The notes: a model not told the origin generated them from the sequence alone. A DNA stretch of 61,708 bases from Iamia sp052038315 (GCA_052038315.1 JBQGCF010000312.1:1-61708), one strand, 5' to 3'. Positions 1 to 8,875 are shown, numbered from the stretch's first letter. Translations and numbers: made by a program.

Positions 1-474
1 CCACATGTCCATCCGGCGCCGGGCGTAGAGGGCGAAGTAGGTGGGGTTGGTGGCGCCGAGGAGCCGGAACCGCAGCCAGTCCGGGTCGTCGGGCCGGTCG
101 CCGGCGTTGGGGGCGAGGAAGCCCTTGGGCGTGGTGTCGGCCCCGACCACCAGGGCGATGTCGCTCAGCCCGGCGAGGATGCGGGTGCGGGCCGCCTCCA
201 GGGCGGTCGAGCCCGAGGCGCAGGCGGCGTAGCAGGAGGCGACGCGGGTGCCGGTCCAGCCGAGGGCCTGGGCGAAGGTGGCGCCCGAGACGTAGCCCGG
301 GTAGCCGTTGCGCATGGTGTCGGCGCCGGCGACGAAGTCGACGTCGGTCCACTCGATGCCGGCGTCGGCGAGGGCGGCGCGGGCGGCGACCCGGCCGTAC
401 TCGACGAAGTTCCGGCCCCACTTGCCCCAGGGGTGCATGCCCACCCCGACGACGGCGACGGGATCGACGCTCAT
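1..474 (-). CDS. Thiolase-family protein / lipid-transfer acetyl-CoA acetyltransferase (3' part outside the window)
   Basis: The N-terminal 158 codons are present and the frame runs off the left edge. It begins MSVDPVAVVGVGMHPWG and carries the thiolase nucleophile-cysteine segment SCYAACASGS near residue 85, followed by the typical VVGADTTPKG region. Family knowledge: such SCP-x-type thiolase-like proteins condense or cleave acyl-CoAs and usually form a complex with a DUF35 OB-fold protein. Here the ATG (474-472) overlaps the TGA of the upstream DUF35 gene in an ATGA, so the two are translationally coupled. The exact substrate (sterol side chain, fatty acid or other) cannot be told from the sequence. 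Confidence 0.88.
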   Translation of the reverse strand, partial: MSVDPVAVVGVGMHPWGKWGRNFVEYGRVAARAALADAGIEWTDVDFVAGADTMRNGYPGYVSGATFAQALGWTGTRVASCYAACASGSTALEAARTRILAGLSDIALVVGADTTPKGFLAPNAGDRPDDPDWLRFRLLGATNPTYFALYARRRMDMW

Positions 475-917
475 GCGACCACCTTCCACTTGTAGATCTG
501 GTGCGCGACCTCGCCGTCCTCGCCGGCCTCGGTGAACAGCGTGTCGACGACCAGCTCGACCTCCTGGCCGAGGCTCAGCTCGTCGACGGTCACCCCGGCC
601 ACGACCTGGCCGAGGACGATGATCTTCTCGGCCTCCAGCTCGACCGCCACGATGCAGAAGGGGACGTGCTCGTCGCCGGGCACGACGTAGGGCGGCGGCG
701 GCTGGTAGCGGGCGTCGGTGTAGGACCAGATGCGCCCGACCCGGGACAGCGGCGTGGGCTCGAGCTCGTCGGAGCCGCACGTCGGGTTGGGGCAGCCCAG
801 CGGGGGGCGGGGGAAGGCGACCGTGCCGCAGGCCGGGCAGCGGTGGCCGAGCAGCGCCGGCTCCGGCTCGGTCGTGAACCAGCCATCGGCACCGAGGGCG
901 GGGGAGGAGGTGGGCAT
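471..917 (-). CDS. DUF35 OB-fold acyl-CoA-associated zinc-ribbon protein
   Basis: 148 residues. The N-terminal rubredoxin-like zinc ribbon has C27-x2-C30 and C42-x4-C47, and an OB-fold follows (about residues 55-140) with the usual ...PFCIVAVELEAEKI... strand pattern. Family members act as partner subunits of thiolase-like or hydratase enzymes in fatty-acid and steroid degradation, where they help bind the CoA moiety. The gene sits directly upstream of, and overlaps by 4 nt, the thiolase-like gene, which fits a two-subunit complex. A perfect inverted repeat lies 21-35 nt upstream of its start and may be an operator. Confidence 0.88.
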   Translation of the reverse strand: MPTSSPALGADGWFTTEPEPALLGHRCPACGTVAFPRPPLGCPNPTCGSDELEPTPLSRVGRIWSYTDARYQPPPPYVVPGDEHVPFCIVAVELEAEKIIVLGQVVAGVTVDELSLGQEVELVVDTLFTEAGEDGEVAHQIYKWKVVA

Positions 918-937
918 CGCAGCTCCAGGAGACAGAT

Positions 938-952
938 CTGACGGGTCGTCAG
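938..952. promoter_or_regulatory. Palindromic operator candidate CTGACG-GGT-CGTCAG
   Basis: A perfect 6-bp inverted repeat with a 3-nt spacer, directly upstream of the DUF35/thiolase pair. Size and symmetry resemble TetR-family operators that control acyl-CoA metabolism, but the regulator is not in the window. Confidence 0.5.
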
Positions 953-1031
953 GTTTCTCCCACCGTAGTGCGGACGGTCACGAGAGCGTGTGGTAAGCAT
1001 GCCTAACAAGCCCCCTTCGGAGGATCGACCC

Positions 1032-1580
1032 GTGCTCGGATCCGACGCCCTGCGGCTCGTCGCCGCCCTCACCCACACGCTCCCCACGGTCACCGCCGTG
1101 CTCCACGTCGACCACGGTCCCGACGTGGTGGTCGGGGCCGACCGGCGCTGCCTGCCGGACCTCTCGCCCTGCGGCCTCCGCCGCGTGGTCGGCGAGCACC
1201 GCGGCCCCGAGCTGACCTGGCTCTCGTCGGTCGTGGCCGTCGAGCTGGGCGGGCCCGACGTCGGCCAGGTGGTCGAGGACGTCGTGTGCGTCGGCGGCCG
1301 GGACGAGCCGGTCGTCGCCTTCAGCACGCTGCTCGACCCGCTCTCGACCCGGGCCGTCCTGCGCGACGTGGGCCACGACCTGATGGTGGCGGGCGGTGTC
1401 GACCCCGAGCTGCTCCGCACCCTGCGGGCCAGCACCTTCCACGACGAGGTCCTGGGCGTGACCACGGTCGTCGTGGCCGAGCCGCCCGGCGGCTCCGCCG
1501 GGTGCCGCACCGTGGTCCGGGCCGCCAGCCGGGCCTGCCGGGTCGCCGAGCTGGTGGAGTCGGTCACCACGTCCACCTGA
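1032..1580 (+). CDS. Hypothetical protein, 182 aa
   Basis: No family recognised. The product is soluble, rich in V/L/R, with no signal peptide or membrane segment. The reading frame is open from GTG 990 and also offers ATG 999, but GTG 1032 is preferred: it follows a strong GGAGGA Shine-Dalgarno sequence (1019-1024) at 7-nt spacing. The sequence alternates hydrophobic beta-strand-like stretches (for example VTAVLHVDHGPDVVVGAD), suggesting an alpha/beta fold, but no catalytic motif stands out. It is transcribed away from the DUF35 gene and ends 70 nt before the kinase gene. Confidence 0.65.
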   Translation: MLGSDALRLVAALTHTLPTVTAVLHVDHGPDVVVGADRRCLPDLSPCGLRRVVGEHRGPELTWLSSVVAVELGGPDVGQVVEDVVCVGGRDEPVVAFSTLLDPLSTRAVLRDVGHDLMVAGGVDPELLRTLRASTFHDEVLGVTTVVVAEPPGGSAGCRTVVRAASRACRVAELVESVTTST

Positions 1581-1612
1581 TCGGCCGGATGAGAGCCTGC
1601 TCAGCGGGCCGG

Positions 1613-1628
1613 CCTGAGTCGTCTCAGG
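1613..1628. promoter_or_regulatory. Inverted repeat upstream of the kinase gene
   Basis: CCTGAG-TCGT-CTCAGG is a perfect 6-bp hairpin or operator between the hypothetical gene and the kinase promoter. Centred 17 nt upstream of the TACGGT hexamer, it covers the -35 region. It could be a repressor site or a weak terminator; no T-tract follows. Confidence 0.35.
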
Positions 1629-1637
1629 ATCCGTGGG

Positions 1638-1643
1638 TACGGT
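1638..1643 (+). promoter_or_regulatory. -10 element (TACGGT), leaderless kinase promoter
   Basis: TACGGT lies 7 nt before ATG 1651, placing the predicted transcription start at or next to the start codon. Confidence 0.5.
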
Positions 1644-1650
1644 CGAACCC

Positions 1651-3291
1651 ATGCCCGGCGAGCCCCCCGTGACCGATGTCGCCCCGCCCCACGTCCCCGG
1701 GGTGGCCGACCTGAGGGTCATCGGGAGGGGCGGCTTCGGGGTCGTGTACCGCGGCCACCAGGGAGATCTCAGCCGGGACGTGGCCGTCAAGGTCCTGCTG
1801 TCGCCGGGGGCCGACGCCCGGGCGGTCGAGCGCTGGCGGCGGGAGATCACCGCCATGGGCCGGCTCTCCAACCACCCCAACATCGTCGCCGTCTACTCGG
1901 CCGGCGTGACCGACGACGGCCTGCCCTACCTCCTGATGCCGTACGTGGCCGGTGGCTCGCTCCACGAGCGGGTCGCCGCCGGCGGGCCGCTGCCCGAGGA
2001 CGAGGCCGTGCGGATCGGCGCCCGCCTGGCCGGGGGCCTGGCCGCCGCCCACGCCGCCGGCGTCCTCCACCGCGACCTGAAGCCGGCCAACGTCCTGCTG
2101 TCGGAGTACGGCGAGCCCCAGCTCAGCGACTTCGGCATCGCCCGGCTGGTCGACGTCGGCTCGACCACCACCGGCTCGGTCACGGCCACGATCGGCTACG
2201 CCGCCCCCGAGGTCCTGTCGGGCGAGCCGGCCTCGGAGCAGAGCGACGTCTACGGCCTGTGCGCCACCCTCCACGCCGCCCTCAGCGGCCGGGCCCCCTT
2301 CGCCGGCGGCGAGGGCGAGGCCATGATCGCCCGGGTCGGCCGGGTCCTGACCCAGCCGCCGCCCGACCTCCGCCCTCTCGGGGTCTCGCACGCCCTGGCC
2401 GCCCTGCTGGAGTCGGGTCTGGCCAAGCGGCCCGGCGAGCGCCCGCAGAGCGCCGCCGCCCTCCGCGTGGCGCTCGAGGCCCTGGAGGCCCGGCCGACCG
2501 CTGCCGAGCGCACCGCCGTCCTGCCGCCCGTCCCCGTCCCTGCTCCGAACTCGGGGGAGAATCGGTCGCCAGGGCAGCCAGCTCTCCCCCGAGCTGCGGA
2601 GGAGGGGCCCCGGCGGGGGAAGGGGGCGCTGATCGCCGCCGCGCTGCTGGTGCTGCTCCTCCTCGGGGCGGCGGCCGGCTACGCCCTGACCCGCGACGGC
2701 GGCGACGGGGGCGAGGCCAGCGCAGACGGGTCGTCGTCGACCACCGCGACGACCGAGCCGGAGACCACGGCGACCACCACCACCAGCACGACGACGACCA
2801 CCACCGAGGCCCCCACCACGACCGAGGAGGAGACGACGACCACGTCGTCGACCACCACGAGCACCACCGCCCCGGCCGCACCGGTGACCGACGAGGCGCT
2901 GGCCACGGCGGCGTCGGACTACTACGCCCTGGTCGGAGCGGGGGACCTGGAGACGTCCTACGCCCGGCTGTCACCGGCCTACCAGCAGCGCAACCCCTTC
3001 GACCGGTACCGGACGTTCTGGACCGAGACGGTGAGGTCGGTCCGGGTCCAGGGCCCGGTCCGCGGCGACGCCGAGGCGGGCAGCGTCTCCCTCACCCTCC
3101 GCTTCGGCCTCCCGGACGGAGGGACGAGCGTCGAGGACGCCCGCCTCACCTTCGTCCAGGGCGACGACGGGGCCCTGCTGATCGACAGCTACGAGGTCGT
3201 CGCCAGCCGGGCCGGCGGCGGTCCGGCTGGTGGGGGTGGCCCCGGCGGCCCCGGACCCGACGGTGACGACGGGCCCGGGGGCGACGACTAG
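1651..3291 (+). CDS. Membrane Ser/Thr protein kinase with Thr-rich linker and extracellular domain
   Basis: 546 residues from ATG 1651. The kinase domain spans about residues 20-280: glycine loop GRGGFGVVY, catalytic lysine K47 (VAVK), alpha-C glutamate E65, HRDLKPAN with D142, and DFG with D160, so all key residues are present. One membrane helix follows at about 326-346, then a Thr/Ser/Glu-rich linker (about 363-407), then an extracellular region of about 100 residues resembling an NTF2-like fold, and a Gly/Pro/Asp-rich tail. This is the PknB-type layout with a non-PASTA sensor. The cytoplasmic juxtamembrane linker contains a palindromic repeat element (see repeat at 2545). The stop codon shares CTAG with the convergent downstream gene. 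GTG 1633 is an alternative start. Confidence 0.92.
   Translation: MPGEPPVTDVAPPHVPGVADLRVIGRGGFGVVYRGHQGDLSRDVAVKVLLSPGADARAVERWRREITAMGRLSNHPNIVAVYSAGVTDDGLPYLLMPYVAGGSLHERVAAGGPLPEDEAVRIGARLAGGLAAAHAAGVLHRDLKPANVLLSEYGEPQLSDFGIARLVDVGSTTTGSVTATIGYAAPEVLSGEPASEQSDVYGLCATLHAALSGRAPFAGGEGEAMIARVGRVLTQPPPDLRPLGVSHALAALLESGLAKRPGERPQSAAALRVALEALEARPTAAERTAVLPPVPVPAPNSGENRSPGQPALPRAAEEGPRRGKGALIAAALLVLLLLGAAAGYALTRDGGDGGEASADGSSSTTATTEPETTATTTTSTTTTTTEAPTTTEEETTTTSSTTTSTTAPAAPVTDEALATAASDYYALVGAGDLETSYARLSPAYQQRNPFDRYRTFWTETVRSVRVQGPVRGDAEAGSVSLTLRFGLPDGGTSVEDARLTFVQGDDGALLIDSYEVVASRAGGGPAGGGGPGGPGPDGDDGPGGDD
2545..2601. repeat. Palindromic element inside the kinase coding sequence (copy 1)
   Basis: CCGAACTCGGGGGAGA (2545-2560), a 22-nt spacer, then TCTCCCCCGAG plus CTGCGGAG (2583-2601). 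The right arm is the reverse complement of the left apart from a small indel. It encodes residues PNSGENRSPG and following, between the kinase domain and the membrane helix. Arm sequence and spacer length match the copy at 36739-36798 in an unrelated gene. Confidence 0.7.
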
Positions 3292-5984
3292 CCGGGCTCC
3301 GCCTCGCAGGGGTCGCCCCCGCACACGTCGATCACCACGCCACCCGGCTTCAGGAACTCGGAGATCTGCTCGCGGGCGCCGGCGTCGGCCCGGGGGTCGC
3401 CGTGCGGGTCCCTGCCGGAGCGGGGCGGCTGGTTGGTCGACGGCGGCCACGGGGCCCCGCTGTCCCAGTAGATGGTGGCGCTGCCGGCGTGGGGCCAGGT
3501 CTCGGCCCGCTCGATTCCCCACAGCGGCTCGGCGTCGGGGGAGCGGTCGTCGGCCAGCGGCGGGTCGTTGGTGACGGCGCCGTAGGTGCGGGCCTGGACG
3601 TCGGCGGCCACCGTCGCCACCTGGTGGTCGCCCACGGCCACGTGGAGCAGGACCTCGTGGGTGGGCGTGCCCGGGAGCGGGTCGGCGGTCATGTGGTTGG
3701 CGTAGCCGTTGCCCTCACCCCGGTCCCACAGCATCTGGATGACCGAGGTCAGCATCATCCGGTCGAGGGCGCTCGGGTAGCTGCCGGCCATGATCCCGAA
3801 GAAGGGGTCGAAGTCGACGCTGCGCTCGAGCAGGGTGCTGTAGTTGATCGCCGGCACGCCCAGGACGCCCCGGGTGATGTCGGTGCTCAGGGCGACGAGG
3901 GCGCCGCCCATGATCCCGCCCTGGCTGATCCCGTAGTACGAGAGGTTCGTCAGGTCGATGGCCGGGACGCCGGCCGTGCCCTGGAAGGCGGGGTGGCTGA
4001 CCAGCCCGTCCGGCTTGGTCATCAGCCGGCCGAGGAGCATGAAGTTGAGCAGGCCCTGCTGGTTGCGGTCGGCCAGCTCGGGGAACCGCGACAGGTCGCC
4101 GATGATGCCGACGATGTTGGCCGTGTCGCCGGCCGACATGCCCCAGTAGTCGGTCCCGCAGAACACCATGTTGTGCTCGACGGCGACGTCGCGGGGCCCG
4201 CCGCTGGCCGCCTGCCCGCCGGTGCCCAGCAGGCCGTGGCCGTACAGGGAGGCGCGGGCCGGTGCGGTGCGGGCCGAGTCGGGGACGATGCAGGTGAACG
4301 GGGCGGTGACCGTGCCCTGGGCCTGGGGCAGGTGGTCGTCGCCGAGGCGCAGGCGGGCCGGGGGCTGGCCGCCGTTCGTGAGGTAGTTGGGGACCGTGAA
4401 GGTGCCCTCGACCCGGGTGACGGGGTGCTCGGGGTCGGGGGTGGCGGAGGTGACGGTGAAGTCGGGGGCGTTGACCCCGGCCAGGCCGCCGAGGGCCTCG
4501 TCCCGCATGTGCACGGCCCGCTCGGCCAGGTTGCGGGTGCTGGCCACGGTGAAGGTCCACGCCATGTGGAGCGTCTCGCGGTCGAGCCCGGCCGCCGCCA
4601 CCTGGTCCATGGCGAACTCGACCCGGACCCGCTCCTCCTCGACGCGCCGGTTGCTCGACGGCAGGTCGTCGCGGAAGACCCGGAAGCCGGCCGGGGCGGT
4701 GATGGGCTGGCCCTGGCCGTTCCGCATCTGGCCGATGCCGACCGCGTAGGTGTGGCCGTCGAGGAAGTTGCGGGCCGGCCGGATGATCAGCGCCCGGTCG
4801 GCGGCGGTGGCGGCGTGGCTGTCGAGCTCGGCCCAGTACGGCCACTCCTCGCCGGTCTCGGTGTCGACGATCACGATCGGGGCGTCGTCGGCGAGCGAGG
4901 CGCCGATGTCCTCGATCCCGGCCACGCCGGACTCCTCGAGGTCGATGCCGCCGCTGCCGAGGAGGATGGCCGAGCCCGGGCTGAAGCCGTCCTGGCGGTT
5001 CCACTCCGAGGGGTCGAAGGCCCCGGCCGTGGCGCTGGGCGGGACCCACGACGGCTTGAGCACGACCCGGCGGCCGGTGTCGGTGGTGGGGTCGGCGAGG
5101 GTCAGCTCGTCGTTGGGGAACGGCAGCAGGCAGCGGGTCCGGTCGAGGGTGCTGCAGCCGGCGCCCCACGCCTCGCTGCTGCCGAGGAGGAAGCGGTCGA
5201 TGTCGAGGATGCTCTCGCCCCGGCGGATGCGCGAGGCCCAGTAGTCCCGGCCGCCGGGGTCGGCGGCCCGGGCCAGCACCCGGTCGTAGGCGTCCTCGAC
5301 GACCGGGCCGAGGCGGGCGCCCGAGTGGACGAAGCCCTGGGCGACCTGGGTGCGGGTGGCCCCGGCCTCGAGCCGGCCGAGCCAGTAGGCGGCGCCGCCC
5401 TCGTCGGGGGAGGTGCCGAGCACGCTGTTGTAGAGGGCCTGGACGAAGCCGGAGGGGCTGTCGCCCCCCTCCCGCTCGTAGAACTCGTCGGTGGCGAGGA
5501 GGCGGACCAGCTCCTTCTCGACCGTGGTGGTCCGGGCCCGGATGGCGGCGACCGCGGCGTCGCGCTCCTGGGTGGTGGCCGCCCGGCCGAACGCCTCGTA
5601 GCTGGCAGCGACGTGGGCCCGCACCGACTCGACCGACAGCACCATGTGGCGGGCGAAGGTGCCCCGCGAGGTCCCGCCGTCGAGGATCCCGCCCCAGTAC
5701 TGGAGGCTCGGCCCGTCGACGGTGCGCCCGAGGATGGCGTCGTAGGCCTCCCGGACGTAGCGCTCCGACCCGGGGCGGACCGGGATGCCGGGCTCGCCGA
5801 AGCCCGTGGCCGGGGGCGCGCCGGCGGCCGGTCCGGCCGTCGCCCGGGCGACGGGCGCCGCGGTCGCCGGCCCACCGGGCAGCACCGTGGTCGCCACCGT
5901 GACGGCCAGCACCAGGCCGAGGCCCAGGCGGCGCCGGGCGCGGGCGGCGGGGGACCCGGACGGGCGTGGAGCAGCGACGGTCAA
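3288..5984 (-). CDS. Secreted protein with DUF4214 repeats fused to an alpha/beta-hydrolase domain
   Basis: 898 residues. An N-terminal signal peptide (Arg-rich n-region, hydrophobic LGLGLVLAVTVATTV, Ala-rich cleavage zone to about residue 42) directs export. Residues about 70-290 hold three DUF4214-like units (RYVREAYDAILGR, FVQALYNSVLGT and VVEDAYDRVLAR starts, each followed by YW.. segments). The remaining 600 residues form a large hydrolase-like region with the nucleophile-elbow motif GISQGG, serine S687. Neither substrate nor exact hydrolase family is identified; the layout suggests a surface-located esterase, lipase or peptidase. It is transcribed convergently to the kinase gene. A second DUF4214 protein lies at 11.5-13.0 kb. 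Confidence 0.8.
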   Translation of the reverse strand: MTVAAPRPSGSPAARARRRLGLGLVLAVTVATTVLPGGPATAAPVARATAGPAAGAPPATGFGEPGIPVRPGSERYVREAYDAILGRTVDGPSLQYWGGILDGGTSRGTFARHMVLSVESVRAHVAASYEAFGRAATTQERDAAVAAIRARTTTVEKELVRLLATDEFYEREGGDSPSGFVQALYNSVLGTSPDEGGAAYWLGRLEAGATRTQVAQGFVHSGARLGPVVEDAYDRVLARAADPGGRDYWASRIRRGESILDIDRFLLGSSEAWGAGCSTLDRTRCLLPFPNDELTLADPTTDTGRRVVLKPSWVPPSATAGAFDPSEWNRQDGFSPGSAILLGSGGIDLEESGVAGIEDIGASLADDAPIVIVDTETGEEWPYWAELDSHAATAADRALIIRPARNFLDGHTYAVGIGQMRNGQGQPITAPAGFRVFRDDLPSSNRRVEEERVRVEFAMDQVAAAGLDRETLHMAWTFTVASTRNLAERAVHMRDEALGGLAGVNAPDFTVTSATPDPEHPVTRVEGTFTVPNYLTNGGQPPARLRLGDDHLPQAQGTVTAPFTCIVPDSARTAPARASLYGHGLLGTGGQAASGGPRDVAVEHNMVFCGTDYWGMSAGDTANIVGIIGDLSRFPELADRNQQGLLNFMLLGRLMTKPDGLVSHPAFQGTAGVPAIDLTNLSYYGISQGGIMGGALVALSTDITRGVLGVPAINYSTLLERSVDFDPFFGIMAGSYPSALDRMMLTSVIQMLWDRGEGNGYANHMTADPLPGTPTHEVLLHVAVGDHQVATVAADVQARTYGAVTNDPPLADDRSPDAEPLWGIERAETWPHAGSATIYWDSGAPWPPSTNQPPRSGRDPHGDPRADAGAREQISEFLKPGGVVIDVCGGDPCEAEPG

Positions 5985-6101
5985 GGGTGCCTCCGTGCGG
6001 GGTGGCGGGATGGGTCCGCTGTTGACTCGGTCACAGTAGCCAGTCAGCCGTCAGGTGGCCGGGCGGCGAACGGGCATGGGATGCCGTCCGACCAGGGCAT
6101 G

Positions 6102-6107
6102 TAGGGT
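6102..6107 (+). promoter_or_regulatory. -10 element (TAGGGT), leaderless promoter
   Basis: TAGGGT ends 8 nt before the GTG at 6116, so the mRNA is predicted to begin at or within 2 nt of the start codon. Confidence 0.55.
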
Positions 6108-6115
6108 CGTCCCCC

Positions 6116-7111
6116 GTGTCCGAGAGCACCAGGTTCGACGTCGTGGGGATCGGCAACGCCCTCGTCGACGTCCTCAGCCACGAGGACGACGACTTCGTCG
6201 CCGCCCACGACCTGACCAAGGGGGCGATGACCCTCATCGAGGAGGACACGGTCGACCGGCTCTACGGGGCCATGACCCAGCGCACCGAGATGTCGGGCGG
6301 CTCCGCGGCCAACACCCTCGTCGGCCTGGCCAGCTTCGGCGGCCGGGCGGCCTACATCGGCCGGGTCCACGACGACGACCTGGGCACCGTGTTCGCCCAC
6401 GACCTGGCCGGCCTCGAGGTCCACTTCGACTCGCCCCGGGCTACCGACGGCCCCGCCACCGGCCGCTGCCTCATCGTGGTCACGCCGGACGCCCAGCGCA
6501 CGATGAACACCTACCTCGGGGCCTCGTCGCTGCTCGGCCCCGACCACATCGACCTCGACGTCGTGCGGGCCTCGCAGGTCACCTTCCTCGAGGGCTACCT
6601 CTTCGACCGTGACGCGGCCAAGGAGGCCTACCGGGTCGCCACCGAGGCCGCCCACACCGCCGGCCGCGAGGTCGCCCTCAGCCTGTCCGACGGGTTCTGC
6701 GTCGACCGGCACCGGGACGACTTCCTCACCCTGATCGACGGCGGCGTCGACATCCTCTTCGCCAACATCGACGAGATCACCCGCCTCTACGAGGTCGACG
6801 ACTTCGACGACGCGGTGGCCAAGGTCCGGGGCCGGTGCAAGGTCGCCTGCCTGACCAAGGGCCGCCACGGCTCGGTGGTGGTGACCGCCGACGAGACCCA
6901 CCACATCGCCCCCCACGAGGTGCCCAAGCGGGTCGACACCACCGGTGCCGGCGACCTCTACGCGGCGGGCTTCCTCTACGGCTACACCCAGGGGATGCCC
7001 CTCGACCGCTGCGGTTCGCTGGGCTCGATCGCCGCCGCCGCCGTCATCGGCCACACCGGCGCCCGCCCGGGGCTGTCGCTGGCCCAGCTGGTCCACCTCC
7101 TCGACGCCTAG
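6116..7111 (+). CDS. PfkB-family sugar/nucleoside kinase (adenosine-kinase-like)
   Basis: 331 residues, normal for the ribokinase/PfkB family. It shows the N-terminal substrate-binding segment GGSAANTLVGLASFGGRAAYIGRV and the C-terminal signature DTTGAGDLYAAGF, containing the anion hole and catalytic Asp. Close homologues are annotated as adenosine kinases. Neighbouring pmm-type mutase, upp, deoC and add make a nucleoside substrate likely. The GTG start is chosen because the TAGGGT hexamer 8 nt upstream implies leaderless transcription; there is no Shine-Dalgarno sequence. The mutase gene follows after 9 nt, so the two probably form an operon. Confidence 0.88.
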   Translation: MSESTRFDVVGIGNALVDVLSHEDDDFVAAHDLTKGAMTLIEEDTVDRLYGAMTQRTEMSGGSAANTLVGLASFGGRAAYIGRVHDDDLGTVFAHDLAGLEVHFDSPRATDGPATGRCLIVVTPDAQRTMNTYLGASSLLGPDHIDLDVVRASQVTFLEGYLFDRDAAKEAYRVATEAAHTAGREVALSLSDGFCVDRHRDDFLTLIDGGVDILFANIDEITRLYEVDDFDDAVAKVRGRCKVACLTKGRHGSVVVTADETHHIAPHEVPKRVDTTGAGDLYAAGFLYGYTQGMPLDRCGSLGSIAAAAVIGHTGARPGLSLAQLVHLLDA

Positions 7112-7120
7112 GAGCCGCCC

Positions 7121-8869
7121 GTGCCGGGCACCGACGAGACCATCGAGGACCTGCTGGCCCGGGTCCGGGCCTGGGTCGAGGACGACCCGGAGCCGGGGAC
7201 CGCCTTCGACCTCCGCCAGCTCTGGTACGCCGTCGAGGACGAGCTCTACGACAAGGTCGAGGCCGAGGCCGAGCTGCGGGAGCTGTTCCGGGCCCGGCTC
7301 GAGTTCGGGACGGCCGGGCTGCGCGGGCCGGTGGGCCCGGGCCCGAACCGGATGAACCGGGCCGTCGTGAGCCGGGCCGCCGCCGGCGTCGCCGCCTGGG
7401 TCCGCGACCAGGGCACAGCCGGCCGGGGCATCGTCGTCGGCCGCGACGCCCGCCACCGCTCCGACGACTTCGTCACCGACACCGTCGAGGTGGTCGCCGG
7501 GGCCGGGATCCGGGTGATGGTGCTGCCCGCCCCCACCCCCACGCCGGTGCTGGCCTTCGCCGTGCGCCACCTCGGCGCCGCCGCCGGCGTCATGGTCACC
7601 GCCAGCCACAACCCGGCGCCCGACAACGGCTACAAGGTCTACGACGGCGAGGGCCGCCAGATCGACGCCGACCAGGCCGCCGCCGTCGCCGCCGCCATGG
7701 AGGCGGCCGGTCCGCTCGCCGACCTGCCCCGCAGCGGCGCCGGGAACCCGGCGATCGAGCACCTGGGGCTCGAGGTCGTCGACGCCTACCTCGCCGACAT
7801 CGGCCACGTCGTGCGGCCCAAGGCGGGACGGGCACCGGTCGAGGCCGCCTACACCCAGCTCCACGGCGTCGGCGGGCCCGTGGTGCGCCGGGCCGCCCAG
7901 CAGTCCGGCTTCATCACCCTGCACGAGGCCGCCACCCAGGCCGAGGCCGACCCCGACTTCCCGACGGTGCCGTTCCCCAACCCCGAGGAGCCCGGTGCCC
8001 TCGACCACCTGATCGACCAGGCCGCGTGGGTCGGCGCCGACGTGGCCCTGGCCAACGACCCCGATGCCGACCGCCTGGCCATGGCCGTGGTCGACCCCCG
8101 GCTCGGCGCCTCCCGCCAGAAGGAGGCGTGGCGCGCCCTCAGCGGCGACCAGCTCGGGTGGCTCCTCGCCGACCACCTCGTCCGCCGGGGCGACCTGCCC
8201 GAGGGGGGCGTCTTCGCCACGACGATCGTGTCGTCGTCGCTCCTCGGCAAGCTGGCCACCAGCGCCGGGCACGGCTACGTCGAGACCCTCACCGGCTTCA
8301 AGTGGCTCTCCCGGGCGGCGACGCCGGGGCGCCCGCTGATCCTCGCCTACGAGGAGGCGATCGGGTACTGCGTGGGCGAGACGGTGCGGGACAAGGACGG
8401 CATCAGCGCCTTCCTCCTCGCCTGCGAGATGATCAGCGACCTGGTCGAGCAGGGCCTCACCGTCTGGGACCGGCTCGACGACCTGGCCCGCCGCTTCGGC
8501 GTCCACCACACCGGCCAGTGGTCGGTCCGGCTGGAGGGCGGTGACGGTGCCGAGCGCATCGCCGGGGCCATGGCCCGCCTGCGCTCGACCCCGCCCACGG
8601 CGATCGGCGAGCGGCCCGTCGCCGGTGTCAGCGACCTGGCCCACGGCCGTCCCGACCGGGGCCTCCCGCCCGCCGACGTGGTCGGCATCGCCCTGCCCGG
8701 CGCCCGCGTCATCGTCCGGCCCAGCGGCACCGAGCCCAAGCTCAAGTGCTACGTCGAGGTGGTCGAGGCCGTCCCCGACGGGACCGACGTGGCCAGCGCC
8801 CGCACCCGCGCCGACGCCGCCCTGGCCGAGATCACCGCTGCCCTCCCGGCGACGCTCGGCCTCGACTGA
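7121..8869 (+). CDS. pmmB: Phospho-sugar mutase (PmmB-like; candidate phosphopentomutase)
   Basis: 582 residues, of the alpha-D-phosphohexomutase superfamily. All four signatures are visible: the phosphoserine loop TASHNPAPDNGYKVYDG, the metal loop NDPDADRLA, the sugar-binding EEAIGYCVG, and the phosphate-binding RPSGTEPKLKCYVEV near the C-terminus. The family interconverts 1- and 6-phosphohexoses or 1- and 5-phosphopentoses. M. tuberculosis also pairs pmmB with an oppositely oriented upp and a nearby add. With deoC next door, a phosphopentomutase role (deoxyribose-1-P to deoxyribose-5-P) is a reasonable inference. The 3' end converges on upp with a 6-nt gap. Confidence 0.9.
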   Translation: MPGTDETIEDLLARVRAWVEDDPEPGTAFDLRQLWYAVEDELYDKVEAEAELRELFRARLEFGTAGLRGPVGPGPNRMNRAVVSRAAAGVAAWVRDQGTAGRGIVVGRDARHRSDDFVTDTVEVVAGAGIRVMVLPAPTPTPVLAFAVRHLGAAAGVMVTASHNPAPDNGYKVYDGEGRQIDADQAAAVAAAMEAAGPLADLPRSGAGNPAIEHLGLEVVDAYLADIGHVVRPKAGRAPVEAAYTQLHGVGGPVVRRAAQQSGFITLHEAATQAEADPDFPTVPFPNPEEPGALDHLIDQAAWVGADVALANDPDADRLAMAVVDPRLGASRQKEAWRALSGDQLGWLLADHLVRRGDLPEGGVFATTIVSSSLLGKLATSAGHGYVETLTGFKWLSRAATPGRPLILAYEEAIGYCVGETVRDKDGISAFLLACEMISDLVEQGLTVWDRLDDLARRFGVHHTGQWSVRLEGGDGAERIAGAMARLRSTPPTAIGERPVAGVSDLAHGRPDRGLPPADVVGIALPGARVIVRPSGTEPKLKCYVEVVEAVPDGTDVASARTRADAALAEITAALPATLGLD

Positions 8870-8875
8870 GCCGCC

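Noticed and set aside
2740..2880. Thr/Ser/Glu-rich repeat, possible microsatellite
   Set aside because: It is an ordinary extracellular spacer of the kinase encoded by mixed ACC/ACG/ACT codons, not a uniform DNA repeat.
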